Below, piece by piece: positions 18,063 to 25,952 of a stretch of DNA of 64,000 nucleotides. Position 1 is the stretch's first letter. Each line of letters opens with the position of its first letter. This DNA is from Desulfovermiculus halophilus DSM 18834 (GTDB taxonomy: Bacteria; Desulfobacterota; Desulfovibrionia; Desulfovibrionales; Desulfothermaceae), in the NCBI RefSeq assembly GCF_000620765.1, contig NZ_JIAK01000007.1, forward strand, positions 124,001 to 188,000, read 5' to 3'. The notes below the pieces were generated by a model, which searched no databases, was not told where the DNA came from, and saw only the letters and a list, made by a program, of their open reading frames with translations. A program made the position numbers and the translations under genes.

Positions 18063-18719
18063 ATGACCAATTTTCAGCTTTCCCTTCCTCAAGTCCGCTA
18101 CCCATTGCTGGCAGCAGTGGGGTCTGCAATTGTACTGGCCCTTCTCACGGCCGGAGTGACAACCCAGGAGATAGTGAAGCTGGATGGGTGCATTCTGCAA
18201 AGAATAAACGAATTACAGTATCCAGCAGCAGATCTGTTGTTCAGGATAATGACGTGGTTCGGGTCTTTCTACCTGCTTGGCACAGCCGTTCTGATGGCAA
18301 TGATAATTCTTATTTGCCGACACCAAGGAACTGTTGCCAGCTTTTTGGGTGTGACCTTTTACGGGGCTTCGGCGATGGCTGTAGGTCTGAAGATGATCAT
18401 CGAACGGCAGCGCCCCCTGATTCACGAGGAGACAATATCAACCTTGCTCGCGGCGTATTCATTTCCAAGCGGGCACGCAACCCAGGCAGCAGCTTTTGCC
18501 TTTTGTCTTTGCTGGCTGGTTCGGCATCAAAAGCGGACCGTGCAGTGTCTTATTGCCTTTTTGAGTGGGGCTGTTGTCTTCTTAGTTGCCTTCTCCAGAA
18601 TGTATCTTCAGGTGCATTGGCCCAGCGATGTGCTTGGTGGAATTATGGTGTCTGTATTTTGGGTGAGCGCAGTACTGGCAGTGTATTCGCTGCTGCAATC
18701 TAAAAAGGCCGATGCATGA
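18063..18719 (+). CDS. PAP2-family lipid phosphatase
   Basis: 218 residues with about six hydrophobic segments and the three PAP2 motifs: KMIIERQRPL (KX6RP), SFPSGHATQA (PSGH) and SRMYLQVHWPSDVLGG (SRX5HX3D). Such inner-membrane enzymes dephosphorylate phosphatidic acid, phosphatidylglycerol phosphate or undecaprenyl diphosphate. The stop codon overlaps the start of the diacylglycerol-kinase gene (ATGA), which favours a role in the phosphatidate/diacylglycerol cycle. First gene of the apparent lipid cluster. Confidence 0.9.
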   Translation: MTNFQLSLPQVRYPLLAAVGSAIVLALLTAGVTTQEIVKLDGCILQRINELQYPAADLLFRIMTWFGSFYLLGTAVLMAMIILICRHQGTVASFLGVTFYGASAMAVGLKMIIERQRPLIHEETISTLLAAYSFPSGHATQAAAFAFCLCWLVRHQKRTVQCLIAFLSGAVVFLVAFSRMYLQVHWPSDVLGGIMVSVFWVSAVLAVYSLLQSKKADA

Positions 18720-19108
18720 AGAAAAAATACTTGGAAGTAGGCGAGCCTGGCTACCATCCATTTCGAAAAATAAAAGTCATGCTTTTGGGCCTGCGCTATG
18801 CCGTCTTGCATGACTTTAGTGTGCTGTACAAACTCCTCTTGTCCGGTGTGGTCCTGGGACTATCGATATGGCTGCACGCCTGGGTGGATGCGGCGGTCGT
18901 TTTGTTGGCTACAGGTGTGGTTTTATCCGCTGAGCTTTTAAATACGACAATTGAAGCATTATGTGATTTTGTGGATCCAGATTATAATCAGAAGATTCAT
19001 ATAATAAAAAGCATAGCAGCTGCCGCAGTGGGGATTGTTATCCTTACCTGGCTGATAGTCTTGGGGGTGGAGTTTGCTGAGATATGGAAAGTGCTTACTT
19101 CTGGATGA
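18716..19108 (+). CDS. Diacylglycerol/undecaprenol kinase, DgkA family
   Basis: 130 residues, a small integral membrane kinase. It carries the family signature around AELLNTTIEALCDFVDP and KSIAAAAVGIVIL, with the expected three hydrophobic segments and an amphipathic N-terminus (RKIKVMLLGLRYAVLHD). It phosphorylates diacylglycerol or undecaprenol with ATP. Start codon overlaps the PAP2 stop, so kinase and phosphatase of the same lipid pool are probably co-translated. Confidence 0.88.
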   Translation: MKKKYLEVGEPGYHPFRKIKVMLLGLRYAVLHDFSVLYKLLLSGVVLGLSIWLHAWVDAAVVLLATGVVLSAELLNTTIEALCDFVDPDYNQKIHIIKSIAAAAVGIVILTWLIVLGVEFAEIWKVLTSG

Positions 19109-19164
19109 GGAAAGGATGTCAAAATTGTAATCTTTCAGCAATAAATATGTAATGTTTTAGGTGT

Positions 19165-19845
19165 ATGTACCTTTTATTTCCCAGGTATCAAGCATTAAGT
19201 AGGTTAAGTTTGAAGGGCCCTTTCCTGACGATGATGGTTGCCGGCACGTTTATCTTGACCGGCATAGCATTGTATTATCTGCATTCTATGCCCCCAAGTG
19301 GCTTTTCAGATATTGCTCAAAGCTTTTCTCACCTTTTGAAGGCCAATTTACCTCCATTGGCTTTTGTCGGGGCCATGATTGTACTACCCTTGGTTGGGTT
19401 TCCGATCAGCTTTTTTTTGGTATTGGTTGGGCTCCGATTCGGTATTTTAGAGGGTATGCTCATAACAGTCTTCATATTGCCAGTGCATATGACTGTTTGT
19501 TATCTCGTAACTCATTCTTTTTTGCGCCAGGCCCTCATCAATTTTTTGACCAACAAGGGACATCACTTTAGCCTGTTCCATGTTCAACGGCCAGGGTTGA
19601 CCATGTTTGGTTTTTTGTTACTGCCTGGACCACCCTATATCTTGAAGACCTATCTTCTGGCCCTGACCAATCTTTCTTTTGTTTCATTTCTTTCCCTGAA
19701 TTGGGCAACAGAATGCTTGATGACTTTACCCATTGTGGCCATGACCGGAGCAGCCAAAGAGAAGAATTGGATATTCTTTGGCGCAGCTCTGATTTTCTTC
19801 TGTACGAGTTTGATTGTACGTTGGATTAAAAAACGCAAGAAATAG
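19165..19845 (+). CDS. VTT/DedA-like (TVP38/TMEM64) membrane protein
   Basis: 226 residues, strongly hydrophobic. It has the VTT-type elements: a re-entrant-like VLPLVGFPISFFLVLVGLRFGILEG, a central helix, then LLPGPPYILKTYLLALTNLSF. VTT proteins of the DedA/TMEM41B group act as lipid scramblases or transporters in known cases. It follows dgkA by 56 bp on the same strand and is one of two VTT units in this cluster, the other being fused to a sulfotransferase. Sequence divergence makes the family call moderate. Confidence 0.66.
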   Translation: MYLLFPRYQALSRLSLKGPFLTMMVAGTFILTGIALYYLHSMPPSGFSDIAQSFSHLLKANLPPLAFVGAMIVLPLVGFPISFFLVLVGLRFGILEGMLITVFILPVHMTVCYLVTHSFLRQALINFLTNKGHHFSLFHVQRPGLTMFGFLLLPGPPYILKTYLLALTNLSFVSFLSLNWATECLMTLPIVAMTGAAKEKNWIFFGAALIFFCTSLIVRWIKKRKK

Positions 19846-19891
19846 GGCTAGATTGGTGCAGAACGTACTTTTTGATACGCCCTAATCGGAA

Positions 19892-20593
19892 ATGTCACGA
19901 AAATCCGCCCTTGTCTCTATACATGATGTAATGCCAAGTACACTGCCCCAAGTGAAGAAGCTTATTCGCTTCCTAAATGCCCACAAAGTGCATACATTTA
20001 CTCTTCTGATCGTGCCGGGGAAGGATTGGACAGACAATCAGATCAAGCAATTGCAGAAGTGGCAGGACAATGGCGCTGAGTTGGCTGGGCATGGGTGGAG
20101 GCATCGAATATCGGGCCCAAAAAGTGCCTGGCATTCAGTTCATGCCCGATTCATGTCCCGGAATGAGGCTGAGCACTTATCCAGAACCAGACAGGAAATT
20201 GCAGATACAATATGCCGGTGCTATGAATGGTTTGAGCAAGTTGGGCTGGATAAGCCATTTTTATATGTCCCTCCGGCCTGGGCCATGGGCAGTCTGCCGC
20301 GCAAAGAGCTTTCCAGGCTTCCCTTTGATTTGTATGAGACCCTGACCGGTGTTTTTGATGTGCGAAATAATACGAACCGCTCTATGCCTTTAACCGGGTA
20401 CATGGCCGATACTGCAATCCGAACTTTGTTTTTAAAGGTTCTTAATGCTGTCAACCTGGCTTGGCCTGTGGGTCCATTACGAGTTGCCATCCATCCTGAT
20501 GACCTCCATTTTTCCTTGAGGCCGGACGTGAGCAGACACCTGGCCAGGTTTGACCGTTTCGTGACCTATGAAGAAGCAATAGAGGAGGGATAA
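19892..20593 (+). CDS. DUF2334/polysaccharide deacetylase-like protein
   Basis: 233 residues. The start SALVSIHDVMPSTLPQV carries the Asp of the NodB-type metal site, and NGAELAGHGWRHR supplies the His residues. FLYVPPAWAMG and PLRVAIHPDDLH match later NodB/DUF2334 motifs. No signal peptide is seen, so it probably acts on a cytoplasmic-face substrate such as an N-acetylhexosaminyl lipid; that is inference. It lies 46 bp after the VTT gene. The start has only a weak GGAA upstream. Confidence 0.78.
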   Translation: MSRKSALVSIHDVMPSTLPQVKKLIRFLNAHKVHTFTLLIVPGKDWTDNQIKQLQKWQDNGAELAGHGWRHRISGPKSAWHSVHARFMSRNEAEHLSRTRQEIADTICRCYEWFEQVGLDKPFLYVPPAWAMGSLPRKELSRLPFDLYETLTGVFDVRNNTNRSMPLTGYMADTAIRTLFLKVLNAVNLAWPVGPLRVAIHPDDLHFSLRPDVSRHLARFDRFVTYEEAIEEG

Positions 20594-20668
20594 AGAAAGC
20601 TCGGATGGAACGAGGTGCCGCTTATTCAGTCAATCACGTGCATGCGGGAATCCAGAGTACAGAGAATA

Positions 20669-20761
20669 ATTGCCCACTAGATTGCCCGGCACTCACTTGC
20701 GATACCAAAATTTCAGCCGGGCGCATGGTCTTGTCCTGCAAGTGAGTGCCGGGCCGGGCAA
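20669..20761. repeat. Intergenic palindrome with GCCCGGCACTCACTTGC arms
   Basis: A perfect 17-bp inverted repeat, 20684-20700 and 20738-20754, separated by 37 bp. Outer ATTGCCC/GGGCAAT blocks extend the pairing. The arm core CCGGCACTCAC is also the inner arm of the two palindromic elements at 42008-42289 and 49733-50016. The remaining ~255 bp between the deacetylase and PHP-GT4 genes show no further gene. Confidence 0.7.
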
Positions 20762-20848
20762 TGACGGATAGGGCATATCCGTACGTTTCATCCGGGATTC
20801 AACAAGCGGATTGCTCTGAAGATTTAACCATTATGAGTGAGACTGAGC

Positions 20849-23305
20849 ATGAAATATACGACCTGTAAAGCGGACATGCACGTCCATTCCAGGTATTCCA
20901 GACACCCTTCAGCCTGGATTCTCAGGAAGATGGGGTGCGCCGAGAGCTATACAGACCCACAGTATCTATATCAGAGCTTGAAAAATCGTGGTATGGACTT
21001 GGTCACTATCACCGATCATGACACTATTGGCGGGAATCTGGAGATTGCCCATCTGCCGGATACATTCCTCAGTGAGGAGGTGACGGCAAGTTTTCCTGGT
21101 GATGGCTGCAAAGTGCATGTGCTGGTCTACGATATCAACGAAAAACAGCACGACGACATTTCCAGAGTGCGGGAGAATGTTTTTGAGCTGGTTCAGTATT
21201 TACAGGCCGAGAATATATTCCATGCCCTGGCCCATCCTATGTACAGCGTGGACGGAATGCTTGAGGTGAAGCACTTTCAGCAGCTTTTGCTCTTGTTCAC
21301 CTATTTCGAACTGAACGGAGCCCGGGATAGTTTGCAGAATACTGTGCTGCGCAGAATCCTGAACGGCATGAGCCAGGAGAGAATCTCTGAGCTTGCCGAA
21401 CGTTATGCCATTGCTCCCAGCGGAGAGGACCCCTGTCAAAAATATCTGATCAGCGGCTCAGACGATCATTCCTCTTTGTCCATGGGCTTTTCGTATACCG
21501 AGGTGCCGAAGGCAAACTGCGTCCAGGACTTTCTGCGAGGCATTTCCGACAATATGCATACAGTGCATACCTATGAGGCGGGTCCCCAGGGCCTGGCCCA
21601 CAACCTGTACAGCATCATATATCAGTATTACAGTCATTCCTTCCATTTCCGGGAGCTGATGCAGGATAAAGCCCCCTTTGTTTTTTTGGAGCAGACCCTT
21701 TTGCCACCGGACCAGAGGCAAGGAAGGGAATCTGAGCAGCTCATCGATTGGGAAATGCCGGGAATGGCCTTTTGGGGCACATCCTTTTGGGGACAATTCC
21801 AGCAAGCGGCCCATGCAGTCCTTTCCGCCCAGCCTGAACTGCTGGAGGATATGCAGGGGACTGACTCAGGCCCAAGGGAGCAAAGCGGGACATGGAAGCG
21901 CTTTATGCAGCGGGTATTTGCCCATCTCAGTGCAGATACAGGCCGGGATATGCTCTCCAAACTCAGCAGAGCAGACCTTTTGTCTCTCTTTCCGTCTCTG
22001 GGGTCGATGACTTCGCTGCACCTGCTGCTTGCTCCTTATCTTGTTTCCTACGCCCTTTTTGCCAGAGACAGAAAATTCAGCCTAAAGTGCCTGCAATGGT
22101 CTAAGGGTGATCGTTCTGTCCAGCGCAGCAACGGGCAGCATTTGGCCCTGTTTACCGATACGCTTGATGAAACTAACGGGGTAGCGACAGTGATCCGTCT
22201 GCGGCTGGAGGCTGCCCGCCTGACCGGAAAGCCCTTGACCGTGCTCAATTGCACTTCAGGCCGGGAGCAGGAATCCAATGTGGCCTCCTTTGAACCTATC
22301 GGCGAATTCGATCTCCCGGAGTATCCGGAATTAAAAGTTCCCTATCCCCCCATCCTGGATATACTGGCCTACTGCTATGAGCAGCGTTTCACCTGCATTC
22401 ATGCTGAAACACCTGGATCAATGGGCCTGGCAGCCCTGGCCGTGGCCCGGCTGCTTGGCCTTCCCTTTCAGGGCACCTACCATACCTCGTTACCTCAAAC
22501 TGTACGGTCCTTGACTGGAGATGCCCAGCTTGAAGGGCTGGTCTGGAAATACGTGACCTGGTTTTACGGGCAGATGGATGTGATCTCTGTCCCTTCGGCG
22601 GCTACTGCGGATGAGCTAGCCTGCAAGGGCTTGCCCAGGGAAAAGATGGTTGTCCAGCAACCGGGTATCAATACCTCCGACTTCCATCCAGCCAAACGGA
22701 ACGGCTATTTTCAGACCCATTACAGCCTGCCGGAGCCTGTGACAAAACTGATCTATGCCGGCCGGGTATCCAAGGAAAAAAATCTCCACGTCTTAGAGGT
22801 GATCATGCGCACAATGAGCCAGGTACGGAACAATGTGTATCTGGTTGTTGTTGGTGAAGGTCCGTATTTGGCCGAGATGCAAAACACCTGCCAGGATTTG
22901 CCGGTCTTGTTTACCGGTTATTTACGCGGCGATGACCTGGCCCAGGCCTATGCCTCAAGCGATATCTTCGTCTTTCCTTCCACGGTAGATACTATGGGCA
23001 GTGCGGTCATCGAGGCCCAGGCTTCAGGTCTGCCGGTGATTGTGACCGACCAGGGAGGTCCGCAGGAAAATATGCTGGATGGAGAAACCGGGATTGTGGT
23101 CCCGGCTGATGACAAAATGGCCGATGGATTTGCGCAGGCCATTCTCCGGCTGTGCGACAATCCGGAGCTGATGGCCGGGATGGGGCGAAAGGCCAGAAGC
23201 TATGCCCAAAGGTACTCCTGCCGGGAAAGCTTCCTCTCTTTTTGGAACATCTCCTGTCAGAAGGATGGACGAAGGGATGGGCAGATTCAGCCGGAGAGGG
23301 GATGA
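20849..23305 (+). CDS. PHP-phosphoesterase and GT4 glycosyltransferase fusion
   Basis: About 818 residues. The N-terminal ~250 residues form a PHP domain: ADMHVHSRYSRHP, VTITDHDTIGG, HALAHPMYS and ISGSDDHSSLSMG give the metal-binding His/Asp set. A linker of ~170 residues without recognised motif follows. The C-terminal ~390 residues form a GT4 enzyme of the SqdX/MgtA-like kind (LFTDTLDETNGVATVIR, YHTSLPQTV, IYAGRVSKEKNLHVL, FVFPSTVDTMGSAVIEAQASGLPVI). It should transfer a nucleotide-sugar to a lipid or sugar acceptor. ATG at 20849 is preferred; a GTG at 20837 is possible. The stop overlaps the next start (ATGA). Confidence 0.86.
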   Translation: MKYTTCKADMHVHSRYSRHPSAWILRKMGCAESYTDPQYLYQSLKNRGMDLVTITDHDTIGGNLEIAHLPDTFLSEEVTASFPGDGCKVHVLVYDINEKQHDDISRVRENVFELVQYLQAENIFHALAHPMYSVDGMLEVKHFQQLLLLFTYFELNGARDSLQNTVLRRILNGMSQERISELAERYAIAPSGEDPCQKYLISGSDDHSSLSMGFSYTEVPKANCVQDFLRGISDNMHTVHTYEAGPQGLAHNLYSIIYQYYSHSFHFRELMQDKAPFVFLEQTLLPPDQRQGRESEQLIDWEMPGMAFWGTSFWGQFQQAAHAVLSAQPELLEDMQGTDSGPREQSGTWKRFMQRVFAHLSADTGRDMLSKLSRADLLSLFPSLGSMTSLHLLLAPYLVSYALFARDRKFSLKCLQWSKGDRSVQRSNGQHLALFTDTLDETNGVATVIRLRLEAARLTGKPLTVLNCTSGREQESNVASFEPIGEFDLPEYPELKVPYPPILDILAYCYEQRFTCIHAETPGSMGLAALAVARLLGLPFQGTYHTSLPQTVRSLTGDAQLEGLVWKYVTWFYGQMDVISVPSAATADELACKGLPREKMVVQQPGINTSDFHPAKRNGYFQTHYSLPEPVTKLIYAGRVSKEKNLHVLEVIMRTMSQVRNNVYLVVVGEGPYLAEMQNTCQDLPVLFTGYLRGDDLAQAYASSDIFVFPSTVDTMGSAVIEAQASGLPVIVTDQGGPQENMLDGETGIVVPADDKMADGFAQAILRLCDNPELMAGMGRKARSYAQRYSCRESFLSFWNISCQKDGRRDGQIQPERG

Positions 23306-25257
23306 AGATCCGGGAATCAAAGCGGAATTCTTCCCGGCTCAAAAAATGGCTTAACCCCCTGATCGTCCTCGGTATTCTGGCCTTTTTCTTTGTTTTTTGG
23401 GCGGCCGGGCTGGGTGATGTGGTCAGCGAACCGCATGCTTTGGTTGCTCTGGTTGATGGCCGGGGATGGCAGGGATTCCTGCTCTTTGCCGCACTTTTTG
23501 TCCTGGGGGGGGCATTGGGTATTCCCCCAGCCATTTTCGTGGTCGCCGCCGGGCTGCTGTGGTCTTTCCCAGCGGCATTGCATATTTCCTTTCTGGGGGG
23601 GCTGGCTGCTGCCAGCCTGGGGTTTTTCCTCAGCCGGCATGTGGCCCGGGATTTTTTTGCCGCTCATATTCCCAAGCGTATATCCAGGTTCGGGAACAGC
23701 CCGCAATCAAGCGGGATCAAGCCTGTGGTCCTGCTCCGCCTTCTGTTTTATCTCTTTCCGCCCGTCAACTGGATGCTGGGTTTAAGCCGCATCCGGTTCT
23801 GCACCTATTTAATGGGCAGTATGCTTGGGGCCTTGCCCGGCACGATTGCCTATGTTTTCATCGGCGATGGGGGCATCCCCTGGCTTTTGTCCCAGTCCCC
23901 GCTGGCCATCGCCGGTGTCGCAGCCGGGGGAATTTTTATGATTCTGGCCTGGCGAACCGGCCGGAACATTGTGATTTCCAGACGAAAACCAGCCGATCTG
24001 GAGCATGGGCAAGGTCCAAAGGGGCCGCAATGTTCAGCTGGTGATCAGGTCTTTTCCGAGAAATGCCATCCGGTTTCCCTGTCTATGTTCGGCCGCTCTG
24101 CCCGGTTGTTTATCCGGCTGGCTGGGCGGACATTCTGCCCCCCAAAGCCGTATCCCCGGCCGCCGTCGCTGAAAAGGATGGTGGTTATGTTCTTATTTTT
24201 GCCCGCCTTTGCCCTTCTTCAGATCGTGCACTGGGCAGCCCTGCTCCTGGATGAGGTCCTTTTTCCGGATTACCACCACGTCTCTCCCAAGGCACCGGTT
24301 TTCGTGGTCGGCATACCCCGCAGTGGGACCACCTTCCTGCACCGGGTCCTGGCCCGGGACAGGGAGCAGTTTACTACCTTCACTCTTTGGGAATTGCTTC
24401 TGGCCCCGGCTATCTGTGAACGGTTGCTTATTTTGGGCATGTCCAAAATTGACCGTTTTTTGGGTCAGCCGGGCGGCCGAATTATATCCTGGATCTGCAG
24501 GCGATTGGCTTCTTCCCTGGATGATGTCCACCCCTTGAGCCTTCAGGATGCGGAAGAGGATTTTCTGCTCCTATCCCCGATTTTGTGCTGCTTTCTGCTT
24601 ATTGTGCCCTTTCCTTTTGCTCCGGAGATACAGAAATTGGCTTTTTTTGATGACCAGTTGCAGCAATCGGAACGCCGGCGGGTAATGGCTTTTTACTACA
24701 CCATGGTCCAGAGGCATCTGTACGTTTTTGGAGAGCAGAAGATATTCTTGTCTAAAAATGTCTCCTTTACCCCCATGCTGGAGAGTCTGCTCGCGGCTTT
24801 TCCTCAGGCCCGTCTGGTAGCCTGCGCCCGTTCCCCTGTGGAAGCAGTGCCCTCCCAGATCAGTGCCATGGAAGAAGGCTGGCGGCTGTTTGCCAACCCC
24901 TTCGACACCGAGATTTTTCGTGATAGATGGTTGGACTTGATGGAGTATTATTATTCTCATCTGGCCCATGTGTTGTCCTCAAAGAATGAGCAGGGGTATT
25001 TGCTGTTTGATATGCATGAGCTTCAAGAAGGGATAAAAAGTTGTGTCCAGAGCATATATGAACGCTTGCAAATCCCACTATCCTATACGTATGCCAGCAT
25101 CCTGGATCAGGAGGCGGAGGCGGCTGCATCTTATCGCAGCAGACACCGTTATGATCTGGGATATTATGGATTGACTGCAGAAACTGTGCACAGGAGATAT
25201 GGTCAAGGTTACCGAGATTTGAAGATGTTGGCGGAAAAAACAATGAACTATATGTAA
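23302..25257 (+). CDS. VTT-domain and sulfotransferase fusion
   Basis: About 651 residues. Residues ~1-230 are a TVP38/TMEM64-like VTT region with about six membrane segments (GIPPAIFVVAAGLLWSFPAALH, GLAAASLGFFLSRHVARDF). After a ~90-residue linker and another membrane segment comes a sulfotransferase domain: the 5'-phosphosulfate loop VVGIPRSGTTFLHRVLARD and the 3'-phosphate-type element RLVACARSPVEAVPSQ, as in PAPS-dependent enzymes of the Sulfotransfer_3 kind. The start at 23302 has GGAGAGGGG upstream and overlaps the PHP-GT4 stop, so the two are translationally coupled. A membrane-tethered lipid or glycolipid sulfotransferase is the simplest reading. Confidence 0.84.
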   Translation: MKIRESKRNSSRLKKWLNPLIVLGILAFFFVFWAAGLGDVVSEPHALVALVDGRGWQGFLLFAALFVLGGALGIPPAIFVVAAGLLWSFPAALHISFLGGLAAASLGFFLSRHVARDFFAAHIPKRISRFGNSPQSSGIKPVVLLRLLFYLFPPVNWMLGLSRIRFCTYLMGSMLGALPGTIAYVFIGDGGIPWLLSQSPLAIAGVAAGGIFMILAWRTGRNIVISRRKPADLEHGQGPKGPQCSAGDQVFSEKCHPVSLSMFGRSARLFIRLAGRTFCPPKPYPRPPSLKRMVVMFLFLPAFALLQIVHWAALLLDEVLFPDYHHVSPKAPVFVVGIPRSGTTFLHRVLARDREQFTTFTLWELLLAPAICERLLILGMSKIDRFLGQPGGRIISWICRRLASSLDDVHPLSLQDAEEDFLLLSPILCCFLLIVPFPFAPEIQKLAFFDDQLQQSERRRVMAFYYTMVQRHLYVFGEQKIFLSKNVSFTPMLESLLAAFPQARLVACARSPVEAVPSQISAMEEGWRLFANPFDTEIFRDRWLDLMEYYYSHLAHVLSSKNEQGYLLFDMHELQEGIKSCVQSIYERLQIPLSYTYASILDQEAEAAASYRSRHRYDLGYYGLTAETVHRRYGQGYRDLKMLAEKTMNYM

Positions 25258-25274
25258 AAGAAAAGGAGAGCAGT

Positions 25275-25535
25275 ATGAAATGTCCGGTATGTAAAGACAC
25301 AAATCTGGTTATGACCGATCGGCAAGGAATCGAGATCGATTATTGCCCAGAATGTCGTGGAGTTTGGCTGGACCGGGGAGAACTGGACAAAATCATTGAA
25401 CGGACCATGTCTGAACAGGCTCCTTCAATGCAGGAAAATGATCGGAGGGATCAGGGAAAGCACCACGACAAGGAGGATCGTTACGAAAAAAAGAAAAAGA
25501 AGAAGTCCTTACTTGGAGAGCTTCTTGATTTCTAA
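25275..25535 (+). CDS. Small zf-TFIIB zinc-ribbon protein
   Basis: 86 residues. N-terminal zinc ribbon CPVCKDTN...DYCPECRGVWLDRGELDKII, the standard zf-TFIIB pattern, then a charged Asp/Lys-rich linker and the tail LLGELLDF. A strong AAGGAGAG site precedes the ATG. It follows the sulfotransferase fusion by 17 bp and may be the last gene of that run. Function is not known for this family. Confidence 0.85.
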   Translation: MKCPVCKDTNLVMTDRQGIEIDYCPECRGVWLDRGELDKIIERTMSEQAPSMQENDRRDQGKHHDKEDRYEKKKKKKSLLGELLDF

Positions 25536-25578
25536 ATGTTGATCGGTGATAAGACTTGCAAGGTCAACCTTTTTACAG

Positions 25579-25613
25579 GGACCGCCTCCCTATGGAAAGT
25601 GGGGAGGCGGTCG
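25579..25613 (+). terminator. Hairpin downstream of zinc-ribbon gene
   Basis: GACCGCCTCC pairs with GGAGGCGGTC around a short loop and is followed by GGCTTT. The position, about 45 bp after the stop codon and at the end of the lipid cluster, fits a terminator, but the T-tract is short. Confidence 0.55.
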
Positions 25614-25724
25614 GCTTTAGCTGTTTGCCTGGTTTTGCAGAGCCTCCCAAGACCGGAAGCCCTGCTACGCTAACTGAATGATGCACGTTGTGCATGAGTC
25701 GGTCCAGGAGAGCCAAAGCTTGGG

Positions 25725-25952
25725 TTAGTTATCTTCTAAAACAATGATGGTATCCGCCAGCAGCTCCTGTTCCTCCAAGGTATCATCATCCATGTGGCCT
25801 GTGACGCTGACATAATCGTTTTTGTCAATTTTTGTCAAAAAACATCTTGTCAAGCAATCATATGTGCCTAAGGGGAAATTCAGGACCGTTATCTTTAGGT
25901 GCTCGAGCTTGAGCCTGTAGTGGTCACCATAGGGATACCCTCTTTCAGAGTG
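25725..25952 (-). other. Possible small reading frame continuing after the MFS stop codon
   Basis: Translated in the same frame as the MFS gene, the 75 codons after its TAG stay open and end at TAA (25725). The peptide looks coding: NDYVSVTGHMDDDTLEEQ followed by LLADTIIVLEDN resembles an OB-fold strand pattern. No ATG occurs before HMDDD; a TTG start or a degraded gene is possible. Upstream, 25614-25724 holds nothing that I recognise. Confidence 0.3.

Noticed and set aside
25614-25724. Possible tRNA-like segment (GCCTGGTTTTGCAGAGCC...)
   Set aside because: No TTCGAATC-type T-arm or consistent acceptor stem can be formed.
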